A stretch of 64,000 nucleotides of DNA from Apricaphanius iberus (GCA_028564705.1 JAPXFQ010000074.1:1505501-1569500), one strand, 5' to 3'. Positions 32,870 through 47,400 are shown, counted from the first letter of the stretch. Translations and numbers: made by a program. Notes: generated by a model from the sequence alone, not told the origin.

Positions 32870-33830
32870 CGGTGTGTTCTGGTAGAACACGAGGAAAGAC
32901 GTATCAAACTTATTTCCCTTCCAAATCAGAAGATGTGCAGCAGTGCCATCAGCTCAGAACTGGCAGAAACCCGTGGGACCCAGGTACAACCATCTACGGT
33001 CTGGAGAAGTCTGGCCAGAAGAGGTTTCATGGAAGAGTTGCAGCTAAAATGCCATACCTCTGACATGGAAACAAGGCCAAGCGACTCAAGTATGAATGAA
33101 AGCATTGGAACTGTGGTGAAGAAAAGTGGTAGCAGGTGCTCTGGACTGATGAGTCAAATATTTTGCTGTAGCAGAAGGCAGTTTGTTCATCGAAGGGCTG
33201 AAGACTGCTACAATAATTAGTGTCTGCAGGCAACAGAGAAATATGGTGGAGGTTCCTTGAAACTTTGGGGCAGCATTTCTGCAAATGGAGTTGGAAATTT
33301 GGTCAGGATTAATGATGTTCTCAATTATGAGGAATACTCATATAATATGATTGGCCCCAAATGTATCTGCAAGTAGGGCATCGACTCCAAACATAGAGCC
33401 AAAATCATAAGGAACGTGTAAGTAAGTGTAAAGAAGAGCAAGAAGTCCAGGAAGTAATGGGATGACCCCTAGTTTAAACTGATCATCGAGTGTGTCTGGG
33501 AGAACATGAAGCGATATGAGGAAGCCTGCAGCCACAGAAGATCTGTGGTTAATAAACAACCTACCAGCCGACTTCCCTCAAAAACTGTGTGCAAGTGTAC
33601 GTAGCAGAATTGGTTCAGTTTTGAAGGCAAAGGGAGGTCACACCAAATATCTATTTGATTTAGATTTATTTTCTGTTCATTCACTGCACTTATTGATTGA
33701 TGAAAAAAGTATTAATGCTTCCATTTTTTAAAGCATTTTTTGTTTACAGCCTTTTTTTCACCCCTGCATAAAATGTTTCCACATTACTGTATACTTTTCA
33801 TTTCTTCATTGAGGGACAAAAAAGTTAACC
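32870..33830 (+). pseudogene. Tc1-like transposase remnant, second family
   Basis: The DNA follows a well-known fish Tc1 transposase across broken frames: strings for the AETRGTQVQPSTVWRSLARR segment (32,960-33,020), a cryptic catalytic region around GCTCTGGACTGATGAGTC (33,139; the W-T-D-E-S block with the first Asp), GGTGGAGGTTCCTTGAA (33,243), and ATTGGCCCCAAATGTATC near 33,350. The later D/E region is rearranged. The end reads CAAGTGTACGTAGCAGAATT and GGCAAAGGGAGGTCACACCA (33,591-33,645), the family C-terminus. Many stops and deletions; no active product. Confidence 0.85.
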
Positions 33831-34020
33831 TTTTTGAAGATATAACATTTTTTGAGCTATTTTTTTATGTGTCTTTGCATTGCTGTGGCTTGCGTTATGC
33901 ATTTTAATCTTATCATTTGAATGTGTTTGAAGCATTTAGAAGGTTTGTCAGTGGTTTCTTGTCTTGGATTAAAAGACCCAATTGTTGTTTCATGACTTTC
34001 TCTTTCATCATCACACACGT

Positions 34021-34023
<3 letters not shown>

Positions 34024-34057
<34 letters not shown>
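34024..34057 (+). repeat. (GT)17 microsatellite
   Basis: An uninterrupted GT run of 34 nt in the sequence upstream of abca2 exon 2. Confidence 0.95.
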
Positions 34058-34060
<3 letters not shown>

Positions 34061-34665
34061 AGTGTCCGCTTTAGTTTGTGGCCGTCCAAGGCAGAGACAA
34101 AAAGACTTTATGATTCTCCTAGTTCTGGATGAACAATGTAACAAGAGGCCTGTTCATGGTCAGGCAGACTCTTCCTGGCAGAGGATTCAGTGTCCCCATG
34201 TGACCTGATAATCACACAACACTTTACTACAATCCAATGAAAATGAAGAGGGGAAAAGTATTGAGGGTTAAATGAAGGACAACTAATATATATGTGTGCA
34301 GCTGAAGGAGATTAACAGAGGTCTCAGAACAGAGGAAAGGTACCAATGGGTTCATATTGTTGTTGAGGTGAGCTGTAGCTGTATGTGTCCGGAACCATCC
34401 AGAGTTTATTGTGTTTATTTCAACCCTCATTATCTGACTTTCTCATTTTCTGAGGGAAGATTCTCTGGAGAAGTAGCTGGACTGGCTGCTCTTATAATAC
34501 AGTCAGTCCTGGCAGCCTGCTCTGTGTCCACTTAAGATATTAATTTTTTCTGGTGTACTTGCAGTATTATTTTTTTTATATCTGTGATAATGAAAAGAGA
34601 GAGAACAGTATCCTCAGTAGATACTCTAATTAATGCTGTGATCTCTTGTGTTTTCTCCCCTGCAG

Positions 34666-34759
34666 TGGGTTCTGGCATTTGAAGTTTTCATCCCACTCGT
34701 CCTCTTCTTCATCCTTCTGGGTTTAAGGCAGAAGAAACCAGCGATCCCAGTAAAGGAAG
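34666..34759 (+). CDS. abca2: abca2 exon 2: first transmembrane helix
   Basis: The exon follows a pyrimidine-rich acceptor ending TGCAG and ends before GTAGAC. It begins in phase 0 with a Trp codon and ends in phase 1 (94 nt, 31 codons plus one base). The peptide [20 protein letters not shown] is a hydrophobic helix followed by basic RQKK, the first membrane anchor of ABCA2. In mammals the preceding exon codes a short basic N-terminus ending just before this Trp. Confidence 0.95.
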
Positions 34760-37700
34760 GTAGACACCTCCTAAACTTTGCAACAACAGCAATTTGTTTT
34801 TCCAGGAAAGCTCACCTGAACCCAAAGACAACTACTCCATCTTTATGATATAGATGAAAAACCCACCCAAGGGTGGAAAGCTTTTATGAAAGAACAATAG
34901 GTTATATTTTAGGTTATCCTTCTTTAAGAAATATTCATTTGTACGGCATTTTTTATCAATCAATCAATCAATCAAACTTTATTTATAAGGCACTTTTCCA
35001 ACTACAAAAGCTTCTCAAAGTGCTTCACAGGTTAAAATGACCCCACCCTTCCCAAACCCAATGTGATTTATCTAAGTAGACAGAACCCACCGTCCTTAGT
35101 GCTGACTTGTAGCCGCTGACTTCGTAGAATTTAGGGTAATTAGATTATAGACTATAGATATCAATACATCATCTGTTTACATGTTGAAGCAGGCATCCGG
35201 AGAACAGATGTCTGCTTATTATCTAGCCAATGTCAACTAGTCCTCTGGAGGCAGACAAGGAGGACTCTGAGCTGTATTATATTTTCAAAAGACACACCGC
35301 CTTTTGCAGTCATGTACCGTACTAGATACATTTTCATACAAATAAAACGACATACAGCAATCTATCTAAAATTTGAAAGACGTTAAAAAACCATAGCTAC
35401 TTAGGTGTGCGGAGAGTCTTTGAATGTAACAGCATGACAAGTAACCTGTTCTGAGATGTACTGTTTGGTGAGACTACTTTATCTATGGGTCTGATAGTAA
35501 GACAATGATTGATTTATTTCTAAATTTATCTGCATTTCTAACCTCATGAGAAATTATATATTCCACTAATAATTTAAGTTCAGTTAAGCTGTTTTACACA
35601 TGATCCTAATTGATACTGTTTATAAGATAAGCAGTCTGTCATTTAGGTTTGTGTGTAGCTGTGAAGATTTTTTTCCCCTGAGAGATTTCTTCTCTTTTTG
35701 CGTTCTTGTTAACATATTTAAATGTCTGACAGTTAATCAGAACACTGATAGCAATATACTGAGCTACAGTATATTGCTAATTAAGAATATGTGTGTTTTG
35801 CCAAATGTTTGTTGTCTAAACATGTACTTTATGTAAATGTGGCTTTTTTTCCATTGCCTGACTAGAAGTACGGAAACCAGAAGTTTCCGTACTCTGAATC
35901 AGAAGTCATATATGCCTTTTTTTTTTCCTGACTGTCTGAAGTTAATACCAAACTTCACTTGTTTTAGGTCACTTAGAAATTCAAAAATTATGAAAGAATC
36001 ATGAAAGAATAAATATGTTGGTATATTAATTATCTATATGTATATTAGGGCTGTCAAAATTAAGGAGTTAACACAGGTCATTTAAGTTTTTAGACTTAAC
36101 TAGATATTTTTTAGTGCATTGACACATGCACAGAATGACCCACCCTGTTTATCCCACAGTTTTACCAGCACTGCTTTCAGTGTTTGTCACATAAGCAGCA
36201 TGGCACACCTACATGTAAGCTACATCCAGTCGCAGGCCATATGGTTAATGGACGCAACTTATAGCGCTTTTCTAGTCATACTGATCACTCAAAGCGCTTT
36301 GCACCTATTCGCACTAGGGCTTGTATCAATTCAAATTTCAAGAATCGATTCGATTCCGATTCTCAAGATTTGGAATCGATTCGATCTGATCTGATCCAAT
36401 TTAATATTGATATCGGTCAGTGCTATTAAAAGTTTTTTTTTTTACTGTTATCTTAATATATGCCAGAAATTCAATGACTTAACACTGGATGAGTAACAGT
36501 TCACCATGGAAAACTGTATTAACCTGTCAGACACAAAACTTTAAATGGCTGTCTGGACTGTTCCTTCCCATTTCAACTTTAAAAAGGGCAAACTATTCTA
36601 AAAGATAAGATCGATTTTTCAACTTGTGAATCGATTCGATTTGATTTCTATAAGAATTGATTCGGAATCGATTTTTCGATTATTTCAACACAGCTCTAAT
36701 TCGCACTCACACATTCACGGACAACTTAGGGTTAAGTGCTTTGCCCACGGGAACATCAACATGTAATAGGAGGAAGCTGGAATTGAATCATGAACCTCCA
36801 ATTGCAAGGCAACTACTCTACCTACTGAGTCACAGTCACCATATAGTGAGCCTAAGGCTCCTCTCCTCTCAGTCAGCTCATAGGTCCCTGATGGAGAAAA
36901 TTAAAAACCCGAAAAGTCAGTAAAGAAATAAAAGGGATTTTCATGAGGTTTAGCTAATTGAAATTTCATAATCCTAACTCAGGGATGTCAAACTCAATTT
37001 TATTTTGGGCCACATCGAGCTCTATAACGAAACTATAACAAACCGTTAAAATGTGAGTAAAAAAATCTGTATCTACATTCAACGTTCTTGAAATTCTTGA
37101 AAATTATATCTTGAAATTATATAAAACTGAAAATGTTTATATAATGAGGTGATTTAGGGCTGTTCAAATAAACCCAGGTTTGATTTTGTATCAAGATGCA
37201 CATAAATATAACTTAAAGGATGTATTTGTAGGGTCTTCTAGAGTTTAGAAGGCCAAATAAATGGCTACGGTGAGCCAAATTTTGGCCCCGGGTCTTGAGT
37301 TTGACACGTGTGTTCTAACTGATCTAGAACAAGAGAACTTTCTCCCGATTTAACTTCAGACAGTGAGGAAAAAAAGGGTGTATGGCGTAGTTTCTAGTTT
37401 TGTTTAGATCAGTCCTTATCTGACTCTTTTCAGCTTAGATTCCTTAGAGCGCCCCCTGTTGCTTGCAGCCATTGAACAGTAGCATCCAGTTTGTTTTGAT
37501 GCACCTTTCTTTATTTTTGTTCTTCCACCTCACCTCTACCTTCTGCCTGTTGTTCTTCTTTTGTTTCTCTCTGTCTGCTCATGGTTTATTTCGTTCCTCT
37601 GCATGATGCATGTTCTCAACATGTTGGATGGAACAGTCTGTAAGTGTCATCATTAAAAGAAATCTTTCCCCGGCTGATCTGACACATGTATCCGCTTTCC

Positions 37701-38446
37701 CCTGACCAGGATGTGCTAATCCTTCTGAACCTGTTTGGCTTTCTTTCTTTGTGTGTCTTTGGACTAAATGTTGTCTAACCCTAAATTAGCAAATAGTGGT
37801 CTTTCAGCAACACAAAGGCTTTAAAAATGATCAAACATTAAATCAAATCTTGTTTGTGAGCTAAAAGGCACAATAAGTGTCAGATTAATGAAGAGTAGGG
37901 TTGGGTATTGAATCAAATTTTAAGAATCGATTTCCGATTCTCAAGAGTTAAAATCGATTATCACGATCCGATTCAATCTGATATGGTTTGATATAGATAT
38001 GGGTCAGTGCTATAATAAACTATTTTTGGAGCTGTTATCTTAATTTTTGCCTGTAAATCAGTGGCTTAACACTGGGGGAATATCAGTTTACCAGGAAAAC
38101 TTTTATATATGTACACTTTGAGAACTAAGCCTTAAATGGCTATTTGAATTTTTAATTCTTATTTTAGCTGTAAAAGAGTGTAAACTATGTTAGAGTTAAA
38201 TTATTTTTGAACTTAGAATTTCTATAAGAATTGATTCAGAACTTATTTATTTATTCATTTATTTAACACAGCCCTAATAAAGAATAGCAGAAATCCAGTC
38301 TTTCTGTAAAGTTAACTCAGACTTTCGGTAAATAATTTTTTAAGTCCCCACTTGGTCTATACTGAGTGGGTTAGACCCATGTTCCCAGCAGTGTTCATAC
38401 ATCAACCATATGACAATCAGGGATTTCCCACCAAAAGCAAGGGGGC

Positions 38447-38482
<36 letters not shown>

Positions 38483-41400
38483 TTCTTCACCAGTCTGGTC
38501 TACAGCCATGTTTGATCCTTTGTTGTGTTTGAAGATCATGCTGCAGGGAGCTAGGCACAACAGCTGATAACCACATATCTCGGCATCACTCCATGTGCTG
38601 ACAATTGGTGGTTGTGAGGGTTTTCTGATACTGTCCAGCTGATCTTTGATCAGCATCGCTAGTGTGGGGATTTAAGCAGCATTTGGAATGGTATTTGGTA
38701 ACCCCAACTAATTATATAGGAGAGCAGTAGCTTTTAAGAAATGACTCAGTTATAAGGTTTATGGATTCAGCTGAAGCTCCCCCACACGGCATATTAACCT
38801 ACTTAAACTCTGTGTTCATAAGAGACTGGAAGCTCATGTCATTCCTGAGCTAATCCAACTTTTTCCTAAAGTTGAGACTCTGGGGTTTTACAGCTTTTTA
38901 GCCGGAATTTGACAGATCAAAGGAAAACTAAATTTAAACATTTTAGATATGTCACTCACAACATTTTGGTGGCCTGCTGGTCTCCATGGGCCCTTCTAAA
39001 GCTCCTGAAAAGACGTTCTTTTGGGATGACAGCAGTTTTTGAGGGTCATGTGCAGAGCATCTATGATGGGGGGGGGGGAAATCAATCATGCCAAAAGTTT
39101 TAACTAATCACAAACTGTAGAAGTATGAAAACTCTCTGTGTTTTGATACAGTTGTTCTTTTTGTCCCACATGTTTCCCTTGTCATATAGAAATCCTGCTG
39201 TGTTTTGCTTTACTCCTGAAGAAGCAGAGATCAGGAACAAAATTAATTCTAGAATTTCAAACACACACTGAAACTCAAAACATGCAATCTTACTGCTCTG
39301 GCAGTTGTGGTAGGTTTATTTTTCTGTGTACTAAAACAACATATGAGTAACAGGCAGTAATACAAAACCCATTTTTAAAAAATCGAGTTTTAACTACAAC
39401 AGAAGCCCGTTTTTATGTAGTAACTTTACAAACAAGTTTTTTGCCCCTTTGAAAGAACTCTTAAAAAAACCAAACTTTTGGAACCTTCTTTGTGATTGCT
39501 GAACTACCGAATCCTCCAGCTTTGAGTGGATCTATGTGCTTACTGCAGGTCCCTCAGAGCTCTGTCACATCCTAGTGCTATGATGGTGGCTGATACGAAC
39601 TTCCTCATCGAATGTTTGAACCTTCCACTATTTATTATCGAAAAGATCAATGTGCAGCCCTTATTAGCGCTGCTATTCAAAAGCATTTGTAGTGGAATTC
39701 AGAAGTCAATGAGATTCCTTTGGTTCTTGGTAACAGTTAACTAACCGATACCAAGACTAGTACATTAGAAAAGTATCTGCCCTCATTCCATATACCAGTG
39801 TCGGTATCAAAGCGTAATTACAATGATTTGAAAAATAGAAAAAAACTTGTAAACATGATATGTTAAGTCACATTTTATATTATTTCATATTTTATAGCCC
39901 TTCATAGCAACATTATGTTTTGTTCCCAATCATTTGGGTCTGGCTCTAGCGCCATCCTGAGGCGAATAATGAACTGCTTTGTGGTGGTTTTTTTGTTATT
40001 CTATTTCTTTAATTTCTATTCCTATAATCCAGTCAATGCAACTTTGTTTCACACAGCAGAATGAAATGCTATCATGTCTTTGTACTCTACTGATGTTGGG
40101 CTCTGCCATGGATTTGTTTTCTGTACTTATCCTGAAATCTCAGTTGGATGATCAGAGAGGACCCATGTCAGTAGGCTGATAGTTTTAGCTTTTTTTTTAG
40201 TTTAGGCCTTTTTCCCTGAAAAGTAAGATTGTAAGAGTGTATGTTTTTTTTTTTGTTAAATTCCTTATATTATTATATTATTATCATTATTCCTTATATT
40301 ATATTCTTCTGACAAAGAAAGCGGGTATCCAAAGGTTATCTCTGTAACATACAGTACAGCAGCAGTCACATTTAGTGCCATGACACATAAAGATGTGTTA
40401 AAATACTTTAAATATTGCAGAAATCCAACCATTAATTTGGGTACATTTATTCAGCCTGGAAAAATAGCATGTTAGGAAATATTATTTGTAGTTTTTTTAA
40501 GGATAATGAAGCATGTGAAATGGGAACATTGCAATACAGCACTTTTCAAACAGCTGATAGAAGCATAAGATTTCTGACAGTGGAAATTTGAAAAAAAATT
40601 GATAGATGGTTATTATTCATGTCGAGTGTTTATAGAGACAGTAGAGTCCCAAAAGGCAACACAAAAGGGGTAAAAGTAAAATTTTAAATATGAGCTTTTA
40701 AATAAGACTTTGGTGAATTCAATCAAAGTGAAAAACTGAAAACGATTAGTTGAAAACCAGATGTAATTGGGTCTTTCAGCAGGATAATGATCCAAAGCGT
40801 CTGAACAAATCCGTACAGGAATGGTTCACTACACCCGTTCAGCATTCTATCATGGTCATATCAGTCCCCACACCTGAATTCTGTAGAACAGTGGTTCCAA
40901 ATCTTTCCAGTCCTGACCCACAAAATCTAAATTTAAGAGGCCTGTGACCCTAACTCTTGATGGAACATACAGGCATTTTTGTGAGTCATTTAAAAAGTGG
41001 TACAATAACAACATGACCAATATCAGCAGCCGATTTATCTTTAATTAATTCAAGTCCTGTTTTTCATCTTTAATTTGATTTATAAAATGGAGATGCTTGC
41101 TAATTGCCATTTCTGGTACCGACATTATTTTCTCAAGAGAATCTCAAAACCCCACACCCACCTGTTTTTGGGAACTGGTGCTGTAGAAAACAATATTATT
41201 TAGCTCAATAAGAGTTTATATGAGATGATTCTGGTCCATCTACAGAGTGTACAAAGATCCCTTTTTCTGTGTTTTTACCAGTGGTGCAAACAGTCTTCAC
41301 TGTTGTGCTGCAGATTCCCCATTTCTTTAAAACGTAAGGGTAGATCATCTAGATCAGATGGAAAAGTGAGCAAGGGAACAATAAAATAGTGTTTTTGTGG

Positions 41401-44400
41401 GCAGAACAGGATGATTCTTCACAAGAATGCAATCGCATCACGGTCGTCATGGAAACATGGTGCTTTTGGCAAGAAGTGTGATATCAGGGGTTTTAGTTCT
41501 GCTGAGAGCTATTTATCCAGTGCTTATGAACAGCCATGACATATAGAGGCTGTTTATGTTCAACAATCATAAAATGTCTTTGAAAGGCAGCGCTGACATG
41601 CAGGGGCCTCTCTCATCACTTCCTTTTTCCTAACACAAGCCCAGAATCTTTCCCTGCACCTTTTTACTGTCTAATCCAACATTTCATGACATGACTGGTA
41701 ATTACTCGATCTTTCTCTGCATCCACTGGGTCTAATCCCCACTTCCTGGTCAGCCACTATTATGACCTCCCTCTTTATCTCTGGCTTTTCCTCTTTTTAC
41801 CCCTCTATCTTTTTTCTACTTTACATCCAGCCTTTTACAGCGCAGCGCCGCTCACCTCAGCAGGAATCATTCCCATCATGCAGTCGCTATGCCCAGATGG
41901 ACAAAGGGATGAATTTGGATTCCTGCAATACAAGAATTCTACGTGAGTATAAAGGAGCGAGGGATTTGCTTTTAAACTTTTCTGTTTCATTTTGTGTGAC
42001 TGTCTTTTTTGTACCACTATGAGAAAAGCTTGACCCAACCAAATTTTTGCGATGCTTAACCGGTCAACTGTTAATCTGGTAAATACCACCATGATGATAT
42101 AAGTGCTCAACCTTGAGAGGACTAATTTTAACGAAGATTTAAATGTGGATAGAACTTGATGGAGATTTCCTGCTTGGGTTGTTAACAGATTCAAATAATT
42201 CAATCAGTCAATTATTTCTTATCTTGCCACACGTGCTAATTTCACTTATTTAATGTGTTCAAAAAAGTTAAGGATTTCCACAGAAGTTAAAAACAACTAA
42301 CTAAAGTATATAACAGCTGTGTGCTATGTGGGTTGTGGGGGTGGGGGTGGATCAATCAGAGAAACCTTTGATAATAGAGGGCAAAAAGTATTGGTGTGGA
42401 AATTAATTTGTGTCAACTACAGTATGAAATTTTTAAAAGTCTGTTCATTATGAATACTTTTTTTGCCCCACTTATGCTTCACCTCGATCTCGGTGTCACC
42501 GATGTTCCTTTCTTTACTTTCGCAAGGATTTCATGCCTGTGTCTGAGGATTTGGTGTTACCAAATTTGGGTAATAAAGGGCGTTTCTGTATCCAAATGAC
42601 TGGGAACAGTCACGAGTAACTGGGTTCGCATTGTGGGATTTACCAACAGATGATTATGGAGAAACGTGTACGAGTGCCCTCTGCACATTTCATAAATCAG
42701 ACTTTTGACTGTTGGTACGAACATTCTAAATTTCATTCTTACAATAGAATATAGGACAGTTTCTACAAACATTTGATAAATGAGGGCCCTGGTCTGGTAG
42801 ATTCTCAGATGTCTTAAAGCCCTACTGATGCTCTCATGAGAAACTTTTTTTTTATTCAGTTACCTGAACTCAATGCTTGAAGTTGAAAATGTTTGCTCGT
42901 CTGCACCAAGTTGTCGGGGGGGGGGGTATTTTATTAAACCAGTAAAAAAATCTTTACTGGTTTAATAAAATTGTGTCAAATATGGAAAATATTAGGTTAA
43001 CATTACCCCTGGTCCTCTGATGTCCATTGATCTTTACACATAAATGTAAATGCCCTAGTATGTTTTCCTCTTCTTTACTGGAAAGGTATACATATTAATA
43101 ACTTTTGTGTATTAGTATGAACATTTTCTTCTTTATCCATATTTTTGATTTCTGATTTAAACTTATTACAAATAAAGGAGTGAGGCGTTTCATAATAGGG
43201 AGTAACTGTAAGTTGCTGTTTGGTTGGCATAATTACATTTTCTGACTATGTTTCATCTACATATCATCCTTTTCTAGAGTGACTCAGCTGTTGGAACGTA
43301 TCAGTGAAGTGGTTGAACAGAACCGGCTCTTTACATCTGACAGACCGGGTCTGGGCCAGGACCTAGAGACCCTGCAGCAGCACCTGGAGAGTCTCAGTGC
43401 TGCGGCTTTTCCGCCTGAGTACAACTTCAACGGCAGCCAAGGTTAGACTCTATAAACACATTTAAGTTTCACTCTTGACCAATAAACAGCTTAATCGTTT
43501 CTCTTAGGGTTTGATACTTTCTGGTTGAATGTGTCAGGGTATTATTACATAGCACTGCCTTTATAAAGATGCTCAGAACACTCATACAGGGCTGGATCCA
43601 AAGGTGGAGCTTGATATTCTGCATTTAATTGCCATTACCTATTCTTTTAAGTGTTTTTATTATTCATTGAGGTGTTAATAACACAGAGTTTTTCATGAGT
43701 CATCTAAGACAACAAATCATCTATTGATGAGAAGCTGAGTATTTATGGAGTGACCTGAAGTTGTATCTGGGGATAGACCATAAAGCCCATCTGGACTTCT
43801 TTTCAACCAACAAGGACACTTTATGCCCCTTTTCAAGTAGGGTCAGTTTGGCCTGGACCATGTTGCATCAGCTCGGACCACAACAGTCTGGTTTTGTGTC
43901 CATTACCATCTCAGGAACCCGGCAGTGGGCGAGGACATGGGCAGACTCAGCTTAGCGAAAGTTACAGTAAAAATCTGACATGAAGTCATCATGCCCAACA
44001 CCGATCATCTGTGGCTGATGAGCTTCCTGTCTTCAATTAGGTGGATCATATTCTCCTTGGAAAAAGTTAGAAGACTAATTCACCCACCTCTAATCGCTCA
44101 GTCATCGTCATTGATCCCATCATGCTCTTTAGGTCGGTACTGATCAAACCAGTACCAAGTACTGCTTCCCGACTGGACCGTACTCCAATCCACATGTGGA
44201 ACGCAATAACAGCCCAGATCACAGGTCGGATCACAACTCCAACCTAACAAAAATCAGCCATCACTCAACGTTTTCCGACCTTACAGATGCCGATGTTGGA
44301 TCCGGTATCTAGCCCACTCTCTCTCCCATTGCTCACTGGCCTTTCACCATAAATGCCACCCATTTCTGCAAAGCACTTCTAGTGCTTGCAGTCTGCTCCC

Positions 44401-47400
44401 TCCGTTATTTACACTTTCATTTATTTAGTTTCCCCCAGCAATGTTTTGAACTTGCTGGAAGCCATGCTACACAATTCTGTTCTAACTCTAGTGGAAAAAG
44501 GGCATTAGTTGCTCTTAATAGTTCTTTTACATATGAGTAAAATGAGAAGGAAACCCTCAGCATTTACTACTAAACAATAAGCTGAAACATTGTGATCCAA
44601 ATGAGCAAGTCTCTGTAAAAAAAGGAAGCAATAAAAATCAGTCACCTCCAGATTGGGAAATGTCTGCACAAATACAGGAAGTTCAAGAATCGGTTAAGTT
44701 CCATGCCAAAATTAAAAATAATTAAAGAAAGCTGATTTGCTGAAGCCAAAGCGGGACCAATTCACTCCTATTCTGGTTTATAGAAATGTCCCCAACGTAT
44801 GGTATGAACTGAAGTCTTGTGGCAGAAGGCTGCTTTCTCAGGTACAAAATGACTAACACCCACATATTTCTCAGTTAAACCAGAACGAACAACTAAGTCT
44901 CCATGAGAACACTTTTTAACAGATTTTTGCACCTATTGTCTTGCCTCTGACCACCCCACCAACCCAAAAATGGCTATAACCAAGCCGTGTTCCCTTCAGT
45001 AACAACGCCCACCCCAAAGAGTGTTGCCAGTAATGGGTAAACTCTTTGGAAAAGTGCATTTACTATCCAGAAGAAGATTTGAATTTGTAGTTTCTGAGAG
45101 CCTGGTCACCAGTCAGGGCTAATAACGCTGAAAAACATACAACTGCAGTCACCAGCCTACTCCTCAGTGTAGCTCTGACATAAATACCGTAATTTCCAGA
45201 CTTTAAGATGAGGCTGATTATAAGCCTATTGTAGGGGAGAACAACCACAAATGTGTACAAATAAAAGCTGCATCCAATTATAAGCCGCAGGCGTTTTAAC
45301 GTTTAATTACCATATGTAAGGGTTCATGCAGAGGGGATTGTCAGGAAAGGGATTGGTGTTTAGGGAAGCTTGGATTTTATTAACATTTCAACACGGTGGA
45401 AACACCTTGGTCGTTCTCTCTTTATGTGTTCATCCAATCTTCATGAAAAACTTAAAGTTCAGGCCATATGCTTTATGATTTTATTACCTCTGAGAGCTTT
45501 TTTCCTCCTATTGCATTGAAACAGTTCTTCATGCTGGCGTCGCCAACATCTCAAGATTGATTCATTGCTGTCGACGATACGTGAAGCCGCTTTATTTCCT
45601 TCTTTAAAAACCAGGTCGACTGCCTTTAAAGGGCGTTTTTTTTTTTCATCCTGGACCTTATTTTTAGGAAATTATGTTTTTATTTCACTCACCCTGAGAA
45701 ATTTGGAGCCAGTTTGAGCCATTCAATAGTATTTATACATCCAGTCTTGATATGCTGTATCCAAAGAACAGGAGTGCTTGGGGCAGTCCAAATGCCCCTG
45801 ATAATAAGGTTTAATCCGCCTTAATTTTACCATGTTTATATTATCCTTGGATTTATGAACGGCTCAGAATTGCTTCTGTATTTTCTTCTGGGCCAATGCA
45901 CTTTTCTTTATTTCCGATTTGGACGTAATACTCAATTAGGCTGCATTAGGACTGCCAGTCCACGTTTTACCGCTTTTTATTATTTTATTGCTAAGCCCCA
46001 AATCGGCCCGGAAGACAACAGAAACAAACATAAAACTAAGGTCCAGGTTGAAAAAATAAGCTTAAAAGCTGTTTCATATCTTTTTTTTGTTTTCTATAAT
46101 GAGGGTTGTAAATGAAAGCAACCTTTTCGCAAACTGTCTCGCTCTGGTAATGTTTGTCTGTTCCACCTTGTTTTTTATTGTTTGCGCAATCTCTCTCTCT
46201 CTCAATCTCTCTCAAAGGCCCAGTATCCCTTCGAGGTGAAGGACGTAAGCTGTACAATCCAAAGATCAAGGAAATCCTCTAGTAGCTTTTGGCTATAAAA
46301 ATCAATAAATAAACCACAAGGTTTTATAGGCCGCAGGGTTCAAACCATAGAAGAAAAAAAAAATAGTGGCTTATAGTCCAAAAAATACGGTACCTTATTG
46401 TCTTGTGGTGACTCTGCCATCTTTACTGTTGATACCACTGAACATCTTGGCTCAATGTGTATCCAGATTCATAGATGGCCAGACCCTAGCCACCTCAGCT
46501 TGCTCCTCTCAATGTGGAGGAGCAGTGGCTCTAGTATGAGCTCTCACGAATAACCAAGCTTCTCACCCTATTTCTAAGGGAGAGCCCAGACATCTACGGA
46601 GGAAACTCATTTCAGCTGCTTGTATCCATGATCTCGTTCTTTTGGTCACCACGTAGAGCTTGTGACCATAGATGATGGTAGGAACGTAGATTGAACTGTA
46701 AACCGAGAGCTTTGCTTTTTGGCTCAGCTTTCTCTTCACCATGACAGACCAATACAGTACCTTGATCACTACTGATGCAGCATCAATCATTGTATGAATC
46801 TCCCGCTGATTTTCTTTCATTCGTGAACAACACCCTCAGACCGCATAGCTCAGTGGATCATTGGGACATTCAAAGCCCTCCACCAAAATAAAGGTGGCAG
46901 CCCAGGGAGAGGCAGAAGGCAATGTGTTCAGCAAAAAACAAAGCTTATTTGAAACCATACGTAGGGACATTGTTTTAATAAAAAATGAATGAAATGGGCC
47001 CTGCTGTTACACACTAAGGGGTTGATTTATGAAGATTCCTGATACTGACTGCAAAATTGCATGTGGCGCTAAAAACTTGCGTAACGTGTCATTAACTTGC
47101 GGGTGATTTACTAAGATTGCGTGAGTAATTGCGTTAGTAACAGGTGCAAGCTGCAGTATTCAAATGAGGAGTTTGCGGCCGCTAATGCAAGCTGCACCAT
47201 GGCTAGAGATAGGAGGAATAATGCGCATGGATCCATGCTGCGTCTTTGGCATAAAAATTAGGCTAAAATGCTGTGAATTCTGTTTTTCGTTTTTCAGTAA
47301 TAAATGTAATTCATGCGGTGTACATGCGCTGCTCTTTGCTGCATGCACATATCTTATTGCAGGGTTAGACAGATTAAAACTGCAGCATGTCTGAATTTTG

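Noticed and set aside
33857..34144. Open frames across the GT repeat
   Set aside because: Dipeptide repeats come from the microsatellite and the frames show no other sign of coding.
38352..38567. Protein with an alanine run
   Set aside because: The run is the GCT microsatellite; no splice-site context or conserved sequence around it.
41762..42022. An 86-residue frame over abca2 exon 3
   Set aside because: Exon 3 is read in another frame, fixed by phase with exons 2 and 4.
44100..44460. Possible gene exons in a GC-richer stretch of intron 4
   Set aside because: No open frame with conserved residues and no matching splice phases to exons 4 and 5.
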